From an uncultured Methanobrevibacter sp. (lineage in GTDB: Archaea; Methanobacteriota; Methanobacteria; Methanobacteriales; Methanobacteriaceae): a DNA stretch of 54,339 nucleotides. Numbering within the stretch: position 1 is the first letter of the stretch; each line of letters starts with the position of its first letter. This document shows positions 1-8,502 of this stretch, piece by piece. The stretch is from NCBI GenBank assembly GCA_900317865.1, contig ONIK01000014.1, positions 1 through 54,339 of the forward strand, given 5' to 3'. A model generated the notes under the pieces. The model searched no databases and was not told the DNA's origin. It saw only the letters and a list, made by a program, of their open reading frames with translations. The translations under genes and the position numbers were made by a program.

Positions 1-2
1 AC

Positions 3-173
3 AAAAAACGATCAAAAACAGCAGAACTACCATTTGCACACATAAAACAAAACATGAAACTACATGAATTCACCACAACAGGAATAAAAAATACAAACAT
101 AGAATTCAAACTATACACAATTGGACACAACTTAAAAAGAATATACAACGAAATAAACAGAAAAAATAACTAA
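3..173 (+). CDS. IS1182-like DDE transposase, C-terminal fragment cut by the window edge
   Basis: Reading frame 3 is open from the first bases to a TAA at 171-173 and gives 56 residues with no start inside the window. The segment reads RSKTAELPFAHIKQNM followed by a TIGHNLKRIYNEI tail. This is the usual end of DDE transposases of the IS1182 group (DDE_Tnp_1_6 type): an E-x-x-F/P-x-x-I-K-Q block, then a conserved HNLxR helix. Residues match over the whole piece, so the reading is fairly secure. Whether the element is intact depends on sequence to the left. The next 100 bases (174-273) are AT-rich and should hold the right end of the element, but no terminal repeat can be assigned without the left end. 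Confidence 0.72.
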   Translation, partial: KKRSKTAELPFAHIKQNMKLHEFTTTGIKNTNIEFKLYTIGHNLKRIYNEINRKNN

Positions 174-273
174 AAATAAGAAAAATATATAAAAAAATCA
201 AAAACACAAAATTCAATTAAAAATTTTGCGTCACATCCTCAAAAAGTAAAAAAAATAGTAAAATTGAAGGAAA

Positions 274-477
274 TTATCCTTCTAATTCTTTTAATCTCTC
301 AGCAATAGCATCTGCCAAAAATTGTTTTGCTTTTTCAAGTTCTTCATATGAACCTATAAGTTTTGGCCCATATTCTCCGTGTTCGAGTTTCACATCAAAT
401 TTTTCTATTGTGTGTGCAAGCATAGCTTCCCCAACACCATTTGGTAAGCCCATTTGATATTCTTCTTGTTCTTCCAT
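274..477 (-). CDS. Small acidic protein of unknown function (67 aa), directly after tyrS
   Basis: A 67-residue acidic protein whose ATG immediately follows the TAA of the tyrosyl-tRNA synthetase gene, with no spacer, so the two are almost certainly one transcript. It has a predicted pattern of short strands around FDVKLEHGEYGPKLIG, then a long amphipathic helix (YEELEKAKQFLADAIAERLKEL). No signal peptide, membrane segment, cysteine or metal motif is visible. I do not recognise the family. The last gene of a translation operon (aIF2-beta, NMD3, TyrRS) could have a housekeeping role, but nothing in the sequence shows this. Confidence 0.7.
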   Translation of the reverse strand: MEEQEEYQMGLPNGVGEAMLAHTIEKFDVKLEHGEYGPKLIGSYEELEKAKQFLADAIAERLKELEG

Positions 478-1440
478 TTAATTTTCCTCCATGTATTCTC
501 TTACCGGGGCAAAGAATTCAATTAAGAAATCTTTAATTCCATTTTTTAAATCCATTGGATGTAAGTTGCCTTCACTAAAGTCTTTGAGTAATTCTTCTTT
601 AGTTAATTCGATATCGCCACCGAATTTTTCAGGTCTTTTAATAAGTAATGTGGCTTGATTTGGATAAACAAAAGTTTCAGCAATTTCAATCATAGGATTT
701 CCTTCAATTTCTCCTTGCGGACAGTAACTTTTATTGATTTTTTTGGTGATTTCTTCAACAGAATCGTCTACTGCAATATAATTGCCTTTGCTTGAAGACA
801 TTTTAGCATCACCGTCAAGTCCGTGTAATAATGGGGTGTGGATACAGACAGGAACATTTTCACCTATTTTTTCAAGATTTTCACGTGCCAACATTTGGAT
901 TTTTCTCTGTTCCATCCCTCCTAATGCAATATCTACTTCAAGAGCAGCCATATCAACAGTTTGCATAAGCGGATAAATTACACTGGCTACTTTTGGATTA
1001 TCGTCTGCACGACTTACCTGATCCATACTTCTTCTTGCTCTTTTTAATGTTGTTAATGTGGCTAATTGATAAATTTTATTTGCATAATCACTTTCTAATT
1101 GGAATGATGAGCCTAAAATATATTCGGTTGTTTCGTCAAGACCTAACGCCTGGAAACATTTTTTATTGTACTCAGCAGTTTCGGTAATTTCTTCAACTGT
1201 TCCTTTTCCATTTAAAAATGCATGATAATCTGCAAGTAATATTTTAATTTTAAAGCCTAATTTTTGTAAGGTCTTAAGCTTTTGTACAGTCACTGCATGT
1301 CCTAAATGGATTCTTCCTGAAGGTTCATAACCAGTATAAGCTATAGGCTGGTCTTTTTCAAGTACTTCTTTTAATTCTTCTGTGTCTATAACTTCCAGGG
1401 TTCCTTCTTCGATTAACTGAATTTTTTCTTCAATATTCAT
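478..1440 (-). CDS. tyrS: Tyrosyl-tRNA synthetase, archaeal type
   Basis: Class I aminoacyl-tRNA synthetase that charges tRNA-Tyr with tyrosine in the cytoplasm. At 320 residues it has the short archaeal/eukaryotic length and lacks the bacterial S4-like tail. The first signature is HLGH at residues 45-48 after PSGRI. The second (KMSKS-type) is KMSSS at 213-217. The tyrosine-site GYEPSG and YPLMQTVDMAAL blocks are also present. The ATG is preceded by GTGAT. The gene starts 4 bases after NMD3 ends and abuts the 67-aa gene, so it sits in the leftward operon begun by aIF2-beta. Confidence 0.96.
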   Translation of the reverse strand: MNIEEKIQLIEEGTLEVIDTEELKEVLEKDQPIAYTGYEPSGRIHLGHAVTVQKLKTLQKLGFKIKILLADYHAFLNGKGTVEEITETAEYNKKCFQALGLDETTEYILGSSFQLESDYANKIYQLATLTTLKRARRSMDQVSRADDNPKVASVIYPLMQTVDMAALEVDIALGGMEQRKIQMLARENLEKIGENVPVCIHTPLLHGLDGDAKMSSSKGNYIAVDDSVEEITKKINKSYCPQGEIEGNPMIEIAETFVYPNQATLLIKRPEKFGGDIELTKEELLKDFSEGNLHPMDLKNGIKDFLIEFFAPVREYMEEN

Positions 1441-1444
1441 TTTA

Positions 1445-2488
1445 TCACTTGATTAAGTAAATGTAATTTTCAATTTTGATAATTTTGATTTCATCACCAA
1501 TATTATAATCATTAAATTCATCCTGCATTTCCAAATCAACAGCAGAATAGTCACTTGGATCTAATATTTGAATTATTCTTGGAGACATTGATATTATGGT
1601 TGTGGTTTCTATTTCATCTGCTTTTTTAACGAGTTTAATATCATCCATATTCTTTAATGGAATGTTTTGTTTTTTGTTTGTTTTAATATCTAATCCAACA
1701 ACTCTGTTTTTATCAATATCTGAAACTTGAATTATCTTATCTTCAAATTTTATTATGTCGTCTTTTTCAAACTCGGGAATTCTGACTGAAATCCAAATTC
1801 TATAAAGGCCTTTTCCGGTGGATTTATCTTCGCTTATAAGTCTAGGTGATTCCTTAATGACTCCGCCAAATTCATCTTTTAGTGCTTCTGCCACTTTGCG
1901 GCCGGTTTTAAAAGATCCTATATAGTAATCATAACCTTCTTTAAGTTTTGCGATTTGAGGGCAATATGCTAATTTATCTACTTTGGCCTGTTTATCAAGA
2001 GTTCTCGCCACTATTTCGTCTGCCTTCGTATATTCTTCAGCATTTATTTCACGATTATCTGCCCTGAACTGAATTACTGTTTCATAATATCCTGACTGCA
2101 TTTTACTGCATGGCGGACAAACAGTTTTTTTAATTCTAACTTCTGTGTCGTGGGTTTCATCAATTGAAACTCCATAAACTTCACCGACAACTTCAACAAA
2201 ACAGTTAGCTATTGTACCTTTAATCTGGTCAATTTCGAGGTTGATTTCTTCATTTTCAACCAGATCATTGATTTTTATATTTCTCTCCAATGCGCGATAG
2301 ATTATTTCATCTTCTGGAAGGTAAGATTCACTCCATTTTCCTTCTTCTAATCTACTGTTACAATGGCTGCATATTTCTACATTAATGCTTTTGGGAATTT
2401 CAATCATCTTAAAATCCTTTAAAAAACAGTCAATGCAGACTTCTCCTACCATCTGCTTATCTTCGCTTCCACATTCTATACAAAACAT
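1445..2488 (-). CDS. NMD3-family protein
   Basis: Archaeal homologue of eukaryotic NMD3, which binds the large ribosomal subunit during late assembly and export. In archaea a role in ribosome maturation or quality control is inferred. The 347-residue protein opens with two zinc-binding pairs (CIECGSEDK then CIDC), followed by CSHC near residue 41 and CPPC near 125, the multi-cysteine N-terminus typical of the family. A mixed alpha/beta region follows, then a C-terminal OB/SH3-like part (FNDYNIGDEIKIIKIENYIYLI). It lies 34 bp after aIF2-beta and 4 bp before tyrS, which fits a ribosome/translation role. Confidence 0.88.
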   Translation of the reverse strand: MFCIECGSEDKQMVGEVCIDCFLKDFKMIEIPKSINVEICSHCNSRLEEGKWSESYLPEDEIIYRALERNIKINDLVENEEINLEIDQIKGTIANCFVEVVGEVYGVSIDETHDTEVRIKKTVCPPCSKMQSGYYETVIQFRADNREINAEEYTKADEIVARTLDKQAKVDKLAYCPQIAKLKEGYDYYIGSFKTGRKVAEALKDEFGGVIKESPRLISEDKSTGKGLYRIWISVRIPEFEKDDIIKFEDKIIQVSDIDKNRVVGLDIKTNKKQNIPLKNMDDIKLVKKADEIETTTIISMSPRIIQILDPSDYSAVDLEMQDEFNDYNIGDEIKIIKIENYIYLIK

Positions 2489-2522
2489 AAAAATCTTTTA
2501 AAAATAAGAAAAAGATAAAAAA

Positions 2523-2930
2523 TTATAACTGTTTGAGTGGAGCTGTTGCACCACAGGCGGAACATTTTAATAAGAATATTCTGCCTTCTCTTATAATTTT
2601 AGTATCTGGTCTGTTACATTCATGACAAATAACATATTTGTCTACATAATCTTCAATTCTTTCATTAATTAAGTAATGGGTAAATTTACCTTGTAATATC
2701 GCTCTAGAACCGTCTACGTTACCTGCAGTACCTAATTCTCTCATTAAGAACTTTAATAAATGTTGTGGATCTCTGTTCAAACCTTCACTTACTTCTTTAA
2801 AGTTTTTAATGAATGTTCTATTACCTTGGATATCTGAATAAGCTTTAGGAATTTTAAATCTTTTGTGTTCAAATACTTCAGGAGGTAATTGGTCTATTGC
2901 TCTTTCTAATAAATCTTCATAATTATCCAT
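2523..2930 (-). CDS. eif2b: Translation initiation factor aIF2 subunit beta
   Basis: Beta subunit of the heterotrimeric factor that delivers initiator Met-tRNA to the archaeal small ribosomal subunit. The 135-residue length is normal. A short N-terminal helix (gamma-binding) is followed by the alpha/beta core containing RDPQHLLKFLMRELGTAG. The C-terminal zinc ribbon has CHEC near 102-105 and CSAC near 123-126. The start is set by GGTGAT four bases before ATG. It is the first gene of the leftward run aIF2-beta > NMD3 > TyrRS > 67-aa protein. Confidence 0.96.
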   Translation of the reverse strand: MDNYEDLLERAIDQLPPEVFEHKRFKIPKAYSDIQGNRTFIKNFKEVSEGLNRDPQHLLKFLMRELGTAGNVDGSRAILQGKFTHYLINERIEDYVDKYVICHECNRPDTKIIREGRIFLLKCSACGATAPLKQL

Positions 2931-3241
2931 ATTATCACCTCATAAAATTAGTATAAGTATAATATATTAAATATGATTTTAATCATTTATTAAGTTATCC
3001 ATGTTAAGAAACTTAAACCATTGATGATTTTAGTCAGTTCTATAATATGTTGTTTATTTTCAATAGATTAAAAAGTTATTTTTTCTAAGTAAAATTGCTT
3101 TTAAATTGCAGTATTGTCTTAAAAAATGAATATTGTGGTTATTAATTCTTTTTATATAAATTAATATCGTTTAATTTAATTATTAATTTATTTATCCTTT
3201 TAAAATAAAGTTTTAATATCAATTGTGGTGGTGAATTGTAT
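2931..3241. other. Non-coding divergent spacer between aIF2-beta and the Rpn-like gene
   Basis: About 310 bases without a credible coding region, RNA gene or strong hairpin. It is very AT-rich. It should hold two divergent promoters: a TTTAATATAT-like TATA element lies near 2962-2975 for the leftward translation operon, and AT-rich TATA-like tracts near 3170-3195 could serve the rightward gene. The RBS for the rightward gene is the GGTGGTGAA stretch ending at 3235. Nothing else is seen. Confidence 0.4.
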
Positions 3242-4123
3242 ATGGCTGAATTTCAGGAGGACATGATTTTTAAAGATATTGCTGAAGAGGATGTTGGAAT
3301 CCTTTTAAATATTGCATATAAAAAATCAAATGTCAAAAAGATATGGACAAAAGAGTTGCGATTAATAGATCCTGCAACATTCAAGCCGGATTTAATTATA
3401 GAATTGGATGATGAAAATCTAATTATAGAATTTCAAAGTACAAAAGTTAATGAGAAATTTTCACAAAGGGCGCACTGTTATGTAGCTATTACGGACTACA
3501 AAAAAGAAAATGATAAACAGGTAAATCTGTGTGTAATAAGTACTGCAGAAAAATCAAAGAAAGTTTCATATAAAGTAAATGATACAAATACATTCAATTA
3601 TAATATTATTGGAAATGATATTTTTGATGGAGAAAAAATTATTAATGAAATTGAAGAAAAATATAAACAGGAAATTAACATCACGCGAGAAGAATGCATA
3701 TATTTTTCACTAGCTCCAATCATGACCAAAAATCAAAATGTTGAACAAAATATTAAAAAAACCGCTGAAATTTTAATAAAATTAAATGATATGCCTTCAT
3801 CAACAAAAAGGTTATGTTTTGGAATTGAATGGTTATTGGTGGATAAATTTGTAAAAAATAAAGAACTAAAAAATATGTTATTATATTTGTTAGGTGATCA
3901 AATGAGTGCTATATATGAATATGGGGAATTGAAAAAACAAGATGGGTTGGAAATTGGTAAGAAAGAAGGTAAAATTGAAGGTAAAATTGAAGGTAAAATT
4001 GAAGGTATGATTGAAGGTAAGAAAGAAATAATAAAAAATTTATATGAATCAGGAATGTCTATAAAAGAAATTGCATTAAAAACGAAAATGGATATTAATC
4101 AAGTAGAAAAAATATTAAACTAA
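3242..4123 (+). CDS. Rpn-like PD-(D/E)XK nuclease-family protein with charged repeat tail
   Basis: A 293-residue protein of the Rpn / PD-(D/E)XK transposase-like group, some members of which promote recombination in bacteria. The nuclease-type core is PDLIIELDDENLIIEFQST (about residues 50-68): an acidic residue, a beta hairpin, then E-F-Q, where the lysine of the classic motif is replaced by Q, as is common in this group. The tail carries repeated GKIE units (residues about 239-262) ending in a small helix-turn-helix-like segment (YESGMSIKEIALKTKMDINQVEKIL). ATG 3242 is chosen over an upstream TTG because GGTGGTG lies at 3226-3232. It is an isolated gene convergent with mcm. Function and mobility are inferred from family only. 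Confidence 0.7.
   Translation: MAEFQEDMIFKDIAEEDVGILLNIAYKKSNVKKIWTKELRLIDPATFKPDLIIELDDENLIIEFQSTKVNEKFSQRAHCYVAITDYKKENDKQVNLCVISTAEKSKKVSYKVNDTNTFNYNIIGNDIFDGEKIINEIEEKYKQEINITREECIYFSLAPIMTKNQNVEQNIKKTAEILIKLNDMPSSTKRLCFGIEWLLVDKFVKNKELKNMLLYLLGDQMSAIYEYGELKKQDGLEIGKKEGKIEGKIEGKIEGMIEGKKEIIKNLYESGMSIKEIALKTKMDINQVEKILN
3956..4027 (+). repeat. 12-bp tandem coding repeat (six units)
   Basis: Six head-to-tail 12-base units inside the Rpn-like gene. Three central copies are exact GGTAAAATTGAA (3968-4003), flanked by variants GGTATGATTGAA (4004-4015) and GGTAAGAAAGAA at both ends (3956-3967 and 4016-4027). Each unit encodes Gly-Lys/Met-Ile/Lys-Glu. Because the unit is a multiple of three, slippage would change tail length without breaking frame. 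Confidence 0.85.
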
Positions 4124-4164
4124 AAATACGGAGACCATCACTAAAGATAAAGATATGATTAAGC

Positions 4165-4205
4165 TATCGGAAGAAAGTATTTGGAGTTTAATTTAATTTC
4201 CGATA
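4165..4205. repeat. Inverted repeat between convergent Rpn-like and mcm genes
   Basis: TATCGGAA at 4165-4172 is mirrored by TTCCGATA at 4198-4205, a perfect 8-bp arm with a 25-base AT-rich spacer. It lies in the 105-bp gap between two converging genes. It could act as a bidirectional transcription end, or be a relic of an insertion that brought in the Rpn-like gene. No T-tract follows either arm directly, so the terminator reading is weak. Confidence 0.4.
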
Positions 4206-4228
4206 ACGTATTATTCCATGAATATTAA

Positions 4229-6235
4229 TCATACTCTTTTAACATTTCCTGAACTTGGTTCGTATAGAATGCCTCTTTGTGTCAAGTTTCTTATGAGGGT
4301 TTCAACTTTATCTTCGCTTACACCATGTTTTTCTTCCATATTGGCTTTTAAAACAGTTACTGGAGCTTGTCCATTATATTCTTCTTCGATTAATTTTATT
4401 TCATCTACAAGAATACTCATTTTATCCCTTTCGGATTTTGGTCTTCCTCCACCAACAATGTCTGCTTCAATTTCACCAGTTTCAGGATCAACTCCTGCAT
4501 CTTTAAGTGATGCCATTTGTAATCTTACAGCTTTTTTAGCGTCTTCTTTTTCCACGACTTCTTTTAATTTTACTTTAGCACAAGCTTCTGATAAACGAAT
4601 GATTGCTTCAAGTTGTCTTGCTGTAATTGGAACGACAGTGTTTTCTTCAGTATTGCCGCTGCTGTTTCTCGTATCCACATAGAAATTCTTCAATACTTCA
4701 TTTGCTTCATCGCTTAAAACAGGATTAACATTTTTACGTGCGTAAGCAATGTATTTTCTAAGCAAATCTGGTTCAATTTCATAATCCACAGCATTGGACT
4801 GGTGAATATTAAGAATGTGCTGTGCGAGTTCTGAATCTCCTTTTCTACTTGGTTTATCTTCAACAATCCATATTAAATCAAAACGAGATAAAATTGGGGG
4901 TGGTAACTCAATTTGATCTGCTAAAACTTTAAACCTGTCAAACCTTCCAAATTTTGGGTTTGCCGCTGCAAGAACTGAACATCTTGAATTTAAAGTCGCC
5001 ATAATTCCTGCTTTTGCAATACTTACGGTTTGTTGTTCCAGAGCTTCGTGAAGTGCTGATCGGTCTTCTGACCTCATTTTGTCCAGTTCGTCAACACAAA
5101 CATTACCTTGGTCCCCTAAAACTAATGCACCTGCTTCCAGTGACCATCCACCTAATTCGTCTCTGACAGCAGCTGCAGTTAAACCGGCACCAGTAGTACC
5201 TTTACCACTTGTATAAATACTTCTTGGAGCTAATTTGGAAACATACTTAAGAATTTGAGACTTACCGATACCAGGGTCCCCTACAATAAGAATATGAATA
5301 TCTCCTCTTAAACGGGTTTCATCTTCAAGTTGTTTTGCAGAACCTCCAAATAATTGCAATGCAATGGATTCCTTAACGTCACGATAACCCCTAATTGAAG
5401 GAGCTGTTGATTTAATAATCTTTTCATAAATGTTCGGGTCTTTTGATAATTCTATAATTTGTTCTTCATCTTCTTCGGATAAATGCAGTTCTTCAAATTC
5501 TTGCTCTAAGGGCTCAATATGATTTACATAAATATAATTTTTGAATTTACCGCTTCTTTCTTCCCTAAACGTTTTTAATGTTCCGGTAATTCTTACTTTA
5601 TCTCCAGGATTTAATTCGTCTACTAAATCATCTTCCAAAATCATCAACATCTGTTTAGGTTCAGTTCCTCCAGATAAATTCTCTAAAGGTTCCTGCATTC
5701 TTGCTGTTTGTGTATCAATATAATGTGATTCTTCCTGAAGTAATCTAAATGACCTCCCACCACATTCTCCACATAAAGAAGGTTCTAAAATTGTCCTGTC
5801 TGAAGTTTGCTCAACTTCATGCAGACGCATACATCCCCTACATTCAAAAACAGCAGTTTCAATACGGGGCCTTATTTCATCTGTTTTTCTTACAATACCC
5901 TCTGCAGCTACAAATGTTCCAATATATTTACTTAACAATATTTTCAAAGGAATAACATTTGTCACATTCTTAAATCGAATATTTAAATCAGCATCTTTGG
6001 CTAAGGGGTCAATATTTTTAATAGCTATTTGTGCTGCTTCAATAACTTCCTCGGGTTTGTCTATTAACAAATCAGCTAAGTCTGGATCAAATATTTCTAA
6101 TGTATTATAATCTACAGTAAGTGATCTGTTATCTGGGTATGTTTCGAGGATTTCAAACACATCATCCTTATATGATGTTGCAAAAAATTCCTCGAATTTC
6201 GCAATTGATGTTTGTGATTTAGTAGTAGATTTCAT
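4229..6235 (-). CDS. mcm: Replicative DNA helicase MCM
   Basis: Minichromosome maintenance helicase, the AAA+ ring motor that unwinds DNA at archaeal replication forks. The 668-residue length is normal for an archaeal MCM. The N-terminal domain includes a zinc finger with C132, C135, C155 and C158. Walker A is GDPGIGKS at 319-326, Walker B is VCVDELDKM around 379-387, and the arginine finger is in LSRFD. The C-terminal winged helix runs from about residue 600 to the end. It stands alone, with about 270 bp of AT-rich non-coding DNA upstream (6236-6504) that must hold its promoter. No origin repeats were recognised nearby. Confidence 0.97.
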   Translation of the reverse strand: MKSTTKSQTSIAKFEEFFATSYKDDVFEILETYPDNRSLTVDYNTLEIFDPDLADLLIDKPEEVIEAAQIAIKNIDPLAKDADLNIRFKNVTNVIPLKILLSKYIGTFVAAEGIVRKTDEIRPRIETAVFECRGCMRLHEVEQTSDRTILEPSLCGECGGRSFRLLQEESHYIDTQTARMQEPLENLSGGTEPKQMLMILEDDLVDELNPGDKVRITGTLKTFREERSGKFKNYIYVNHIEPLEQEFEELHLSEEDEEQIIELSKDPNIYEKIIKSTAPSIRGYRDVKESIALQLFGGSAKQLEDETRLRGDIHILIVGDPGIGKSQILKYVSKLAPRSIYTSGKGTTGAGLTAAAVRDELGGWSLEAGALVLGDQGNVCVDELDKMRSEDRSALHEALEQQTVSIAKAGIMATLNSRCSVLAAANPKFGRFDRFKVLADQIELPPPILSRFDLIWIVEDKPSRKGDSELAQHILNIHQSNAVDYEIEPDLLRKYIAYARKNVNPVLSDEANEVLKNFYVDTRNSSGNTEENTVVPITARQLEAIIRLSEACAKVKLKEVVEKEDAKKAVRLQMASLKDAGVDPETGEIEADIVGGGRPKSERDKMSILVDEIKLIEEEYNGQAPVTVLKANMEEKHGVSEDKVETLIRNLTQRGILYEPSSGNVKRV

Positions 6236-6504
6236 TAATATTACATTAATTTTTCATACATAAAAAATAATTGGATAGAGCATTTGAAAAGTAATTCGAT
6301 TATATTGGATGATGTAAAAATTGTTGAAATTAATGCATAAATAATGTTAAAATAGTAAGTATTGGATTAATAAGTGTTAAAGTCTCGGATAAATGAATTT
6401 TAATTACTATTGGAAAAATTAATTGTTTTCTAATGGGAATAGTGCAGATTGAAAATGTTATTAATGCTGTTTTATTCATGATTATTGGTTTAAAAATTCA
6501 ATAA

Positions 6505-7383
6505 TTACTCAAGCAGTATTTCAACAATATGATTGAATGCTTCTTTTGATTCGGGAACAAATGGATAAAGCGGATATACATGAGACATTTCCTCACCGAC
6601 ATTTAATTCAACATCAACACCATTATCCTTTAATTTGTCATAAAATTTAATGACATCAGAATAAATTATTTCATGAGTTCCTATGAATAGTGTTGTTTTT
6701 GGAAGTTTACTTACTTCTCCGAATAACGGACTTATTCTATAGTCTTTTGGGTCTAAATCTCCTGCCCATGATTTTCCCATTTCGCGTGCACCCTCCACTC
6801 CAAGCATAGGATCATATTCAACATCATCATAATCTCCAGACATTGATACATCAACCCATGGAGATATTAAAATTATGTTCTTAGGCTGTGGCAAATTATT
6901 GATCGCCAAATATTCGCAAAAGGATGCAGTAAATCCTCCTCCTGCAGAATCCCCCATGATTATGATAGGTTTATTCATTGTTAATAAATGATTATATAGT
7001 TTTTCAACAATTTCATAAGTTTCCTTATATGTATGATTTGGAGCAAGGGGGTATATTGGAGTAAATACACATGCATTAATCTTTTTAGCAAGATTATCGC
7101 AAAAGGAAATGTGTGGCAACCGGATTTCGTTTACATATATTCCTCCATGAATATATATGACCAAACGTTCTGCATCTTCAATTTCATTAAAGAGTATCAT
7201 TTGACATCCAAACATGTCTTTGCTTTCAACCTTTGTATGATATATCCTTTTTGGTATTTCATAAGGTTCATCTTCTTCAAGGGAACGTTCTGTCAAGTGT
7301 TCTTTGGCTTTATCAGCATTGTCAATATATTCACGATGTGTTTTTTCCAAAACAGTTTCAATAATTTTTGACCTTTTTGACAT
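6505..7383 (-). CDS. Alpha/beta hydrolase, HSL-type esterase
   Basis: Cytoplasmic carboxylesterase/lipase-like enzyme of the hormone-sensitive lipase group. It has the oxyanion motif HGG at 79-81, the nucleophile elbow GDSAGG with Ser146, a catalytic acid in FIGTHEIIYSD and a histidine in EEMSHVYPLYP, so it should be active. The 292-residue length fits the family. The start is the ATG at 7383, since GGTGA lies seven bases upstream; upstream GTG/TTG codons have no such site. The CPBP protease gene ends 36 bp upstream on the same strand, so the two are probably co-transcribed. The substrate cannot be told from sequence. Confidence 0.85.
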   Translation of the reverse strand: MSKRSKIIETVLEKTHREYIDNADKAKEHLTERSLEEDEPYEIPKRIYHTKVESKDMFGCQMILFNEIEDAERLVIYIHGGIYVNEIRLPHISFCDNLAKKINACVFTPIYPLAPNHTYKETYEIVEKLYNHLLTMNKPIIIMGDSAGGGFTASFCEYLAINNLPQPKNIILISPWVDVSMSGDYDDVEYDPMLGVEGAREMGKSWAGDLDPKDYRISPLFGEVSKLPKTTLFIGTHEIIYSDVIKFYDKLKDNGVDVELNVGEEMSHVYPLYPFVPESKEAFNHIVEILLE

Positions 7384-7418
7384 TTTTTTCACCAATCTTA
7401 ATTTTTAATTAGAATCAT

Positions 7419-8258
7419 TCATTTTTCCTTACTTTCAAACCTAATCAAATTGTATTTATTTAATATGATGACAATTATAATAGGGATTGCAGTTATAGTC
7501 AAATTCAATATAAATGTGTATGGACTGCTGTTTGCCACTTCTTTCTGAAGGCCTAATCCGATTGCAAGTAATGAAAAAGTATTATTAACTGCATGCATAG
7601 CAGAAGAGGATTCTAAACCTTGACCATACCATGTTATCAAACCATATAATAATCCTGTACAAAGCACACTTATAAAAGCATATATTTGGTAATTATGCAT
7701 TAGAGCAAATATTGCTGCCTGAAGAATAATTGCTACAATAGGTATCTTAAACCATGACCCGAAACTTTGCATTAATAGTCCCCGGCACAGATATTCTTCT
7801 GCAAAACCCTGTAACAGCGGGAGAATAATGCACAATAATAATATAGCTATTGGAAGATTATTTGTAATTTTTACTTGGGAAGTTAAAATCGGATATAGTG
7901 AAATAACCCCATAAACAATTAATGTAATAATAAATGCCTTAATGTAAATGCCCCAATTCCATTTCCTGATTGGAGCTATCTGGGTGGAAAATGGAATCTT
8001 GTATATCAATTTATTTCCAATATATATAGCAGGAATCATTGTTATCATGGTGATTGCAGCATAAATGAGTGAAAATAGTCCTTCTCCTATCGTTTTTACT
8101 CCCATTAGTGATAATATGGCAAAAGATATTAAAGTAGAAAGTACAAATGCTATAATTAATATTAATATAGGTTTATACCATGCATATGTTTCTAATGTTG
8201 CAGGAAATGTTGTAAATTCCTTTTCTTCAGTTTTTTTAAATAAATTTGATATATCCAT
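7419..8258 (-). CDS. CPBP-family intramembrane glutamic protease (Abi/CAAX-like)
   Basis: Multi-pass membrane protein with about eight hydrophobic segments. The active-site signature is complete: EExxxR as EEYLCR (E157-E158, R162 in the numbering from the upstream GTG), a histidine in FALMHNY (H191), and HAVNN (H225, N228). Relatives process CAAX-type prenylated proteins or act in bacteriocin self-immunity. The archaeal substrate is unknown. ATG 8258 is preferred over the in-frame GTG at 8267 because GAGTGA lies just upstream. It is likely the first gene of a two-gene unit with the HSL-type esterase. Confidence 0.85.
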   Translation of the reverse strand: MDISNLFKKTEEKEFTTFPATLETYAWYKPILILIIAFVLSTLISFAILSLMGVKTIGEGLFSLIYAAITMITMIPAIYIGNKLIYKIPFSTQIAPIRKWNWGIYIKAFIITLIVYGVISLYPILTSQVKITNNLPIAILLLCIILPLLQGFAEEYLCRGLLMQSFGSWFKIPIVAIILQAAIFALMHNYQIYAFISVLCTGLLYGLITWYGQGLESSSAMHAVNNTFSLLAIGLGLQKEVANSSPYTFILNLTITAIPIIIVIILNKYNLIRFESKEK

Positions 8259-8502
8259 ATGATTCACTCTTTTATTTTTAGAATAATCTGTCGTTCATTA
8301 TTTCAATAATTAATATGTTTATAATAAATGTTTTATCAATTAAAAATATATAAATATAACTTAAATTACAATAATGGTTATATGGAAATAATTCCACATT
8401 TTGCACATTTCTTTTTCAAAAAATTTTTAAGTAAGAGAATAATTATAGATATTTAACAACATAAATTATTTTTTTTATGGTTATGATGTAATTGGTGTAA
8501 AT

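Noticed and set aside
3956..4027. Short tandem repeats considered as a CRISPR array
   Set aside because: Units are 12 bases with no spacers and are in frame within a gene.
4218..4682. A 154-codon open frame opposite the end of mcm
   Set aside because: Antisense to the conserved MCM C-terminus; serine-rich composition typical of a shadow frame.
6432..6503. A 23-codon hydrophobic micro-frame between mcm and the esterase
   Set aside because: No ribosome site, no support beyond chance in AT-rich DNA.
8383..8396. TGGAA-ATAA-TTCCA inverted repeat upstream of the aldo/keto reductase
   Set aside because: Five-base arms are expected by chance in this composition and no regulator gene is adjacent.
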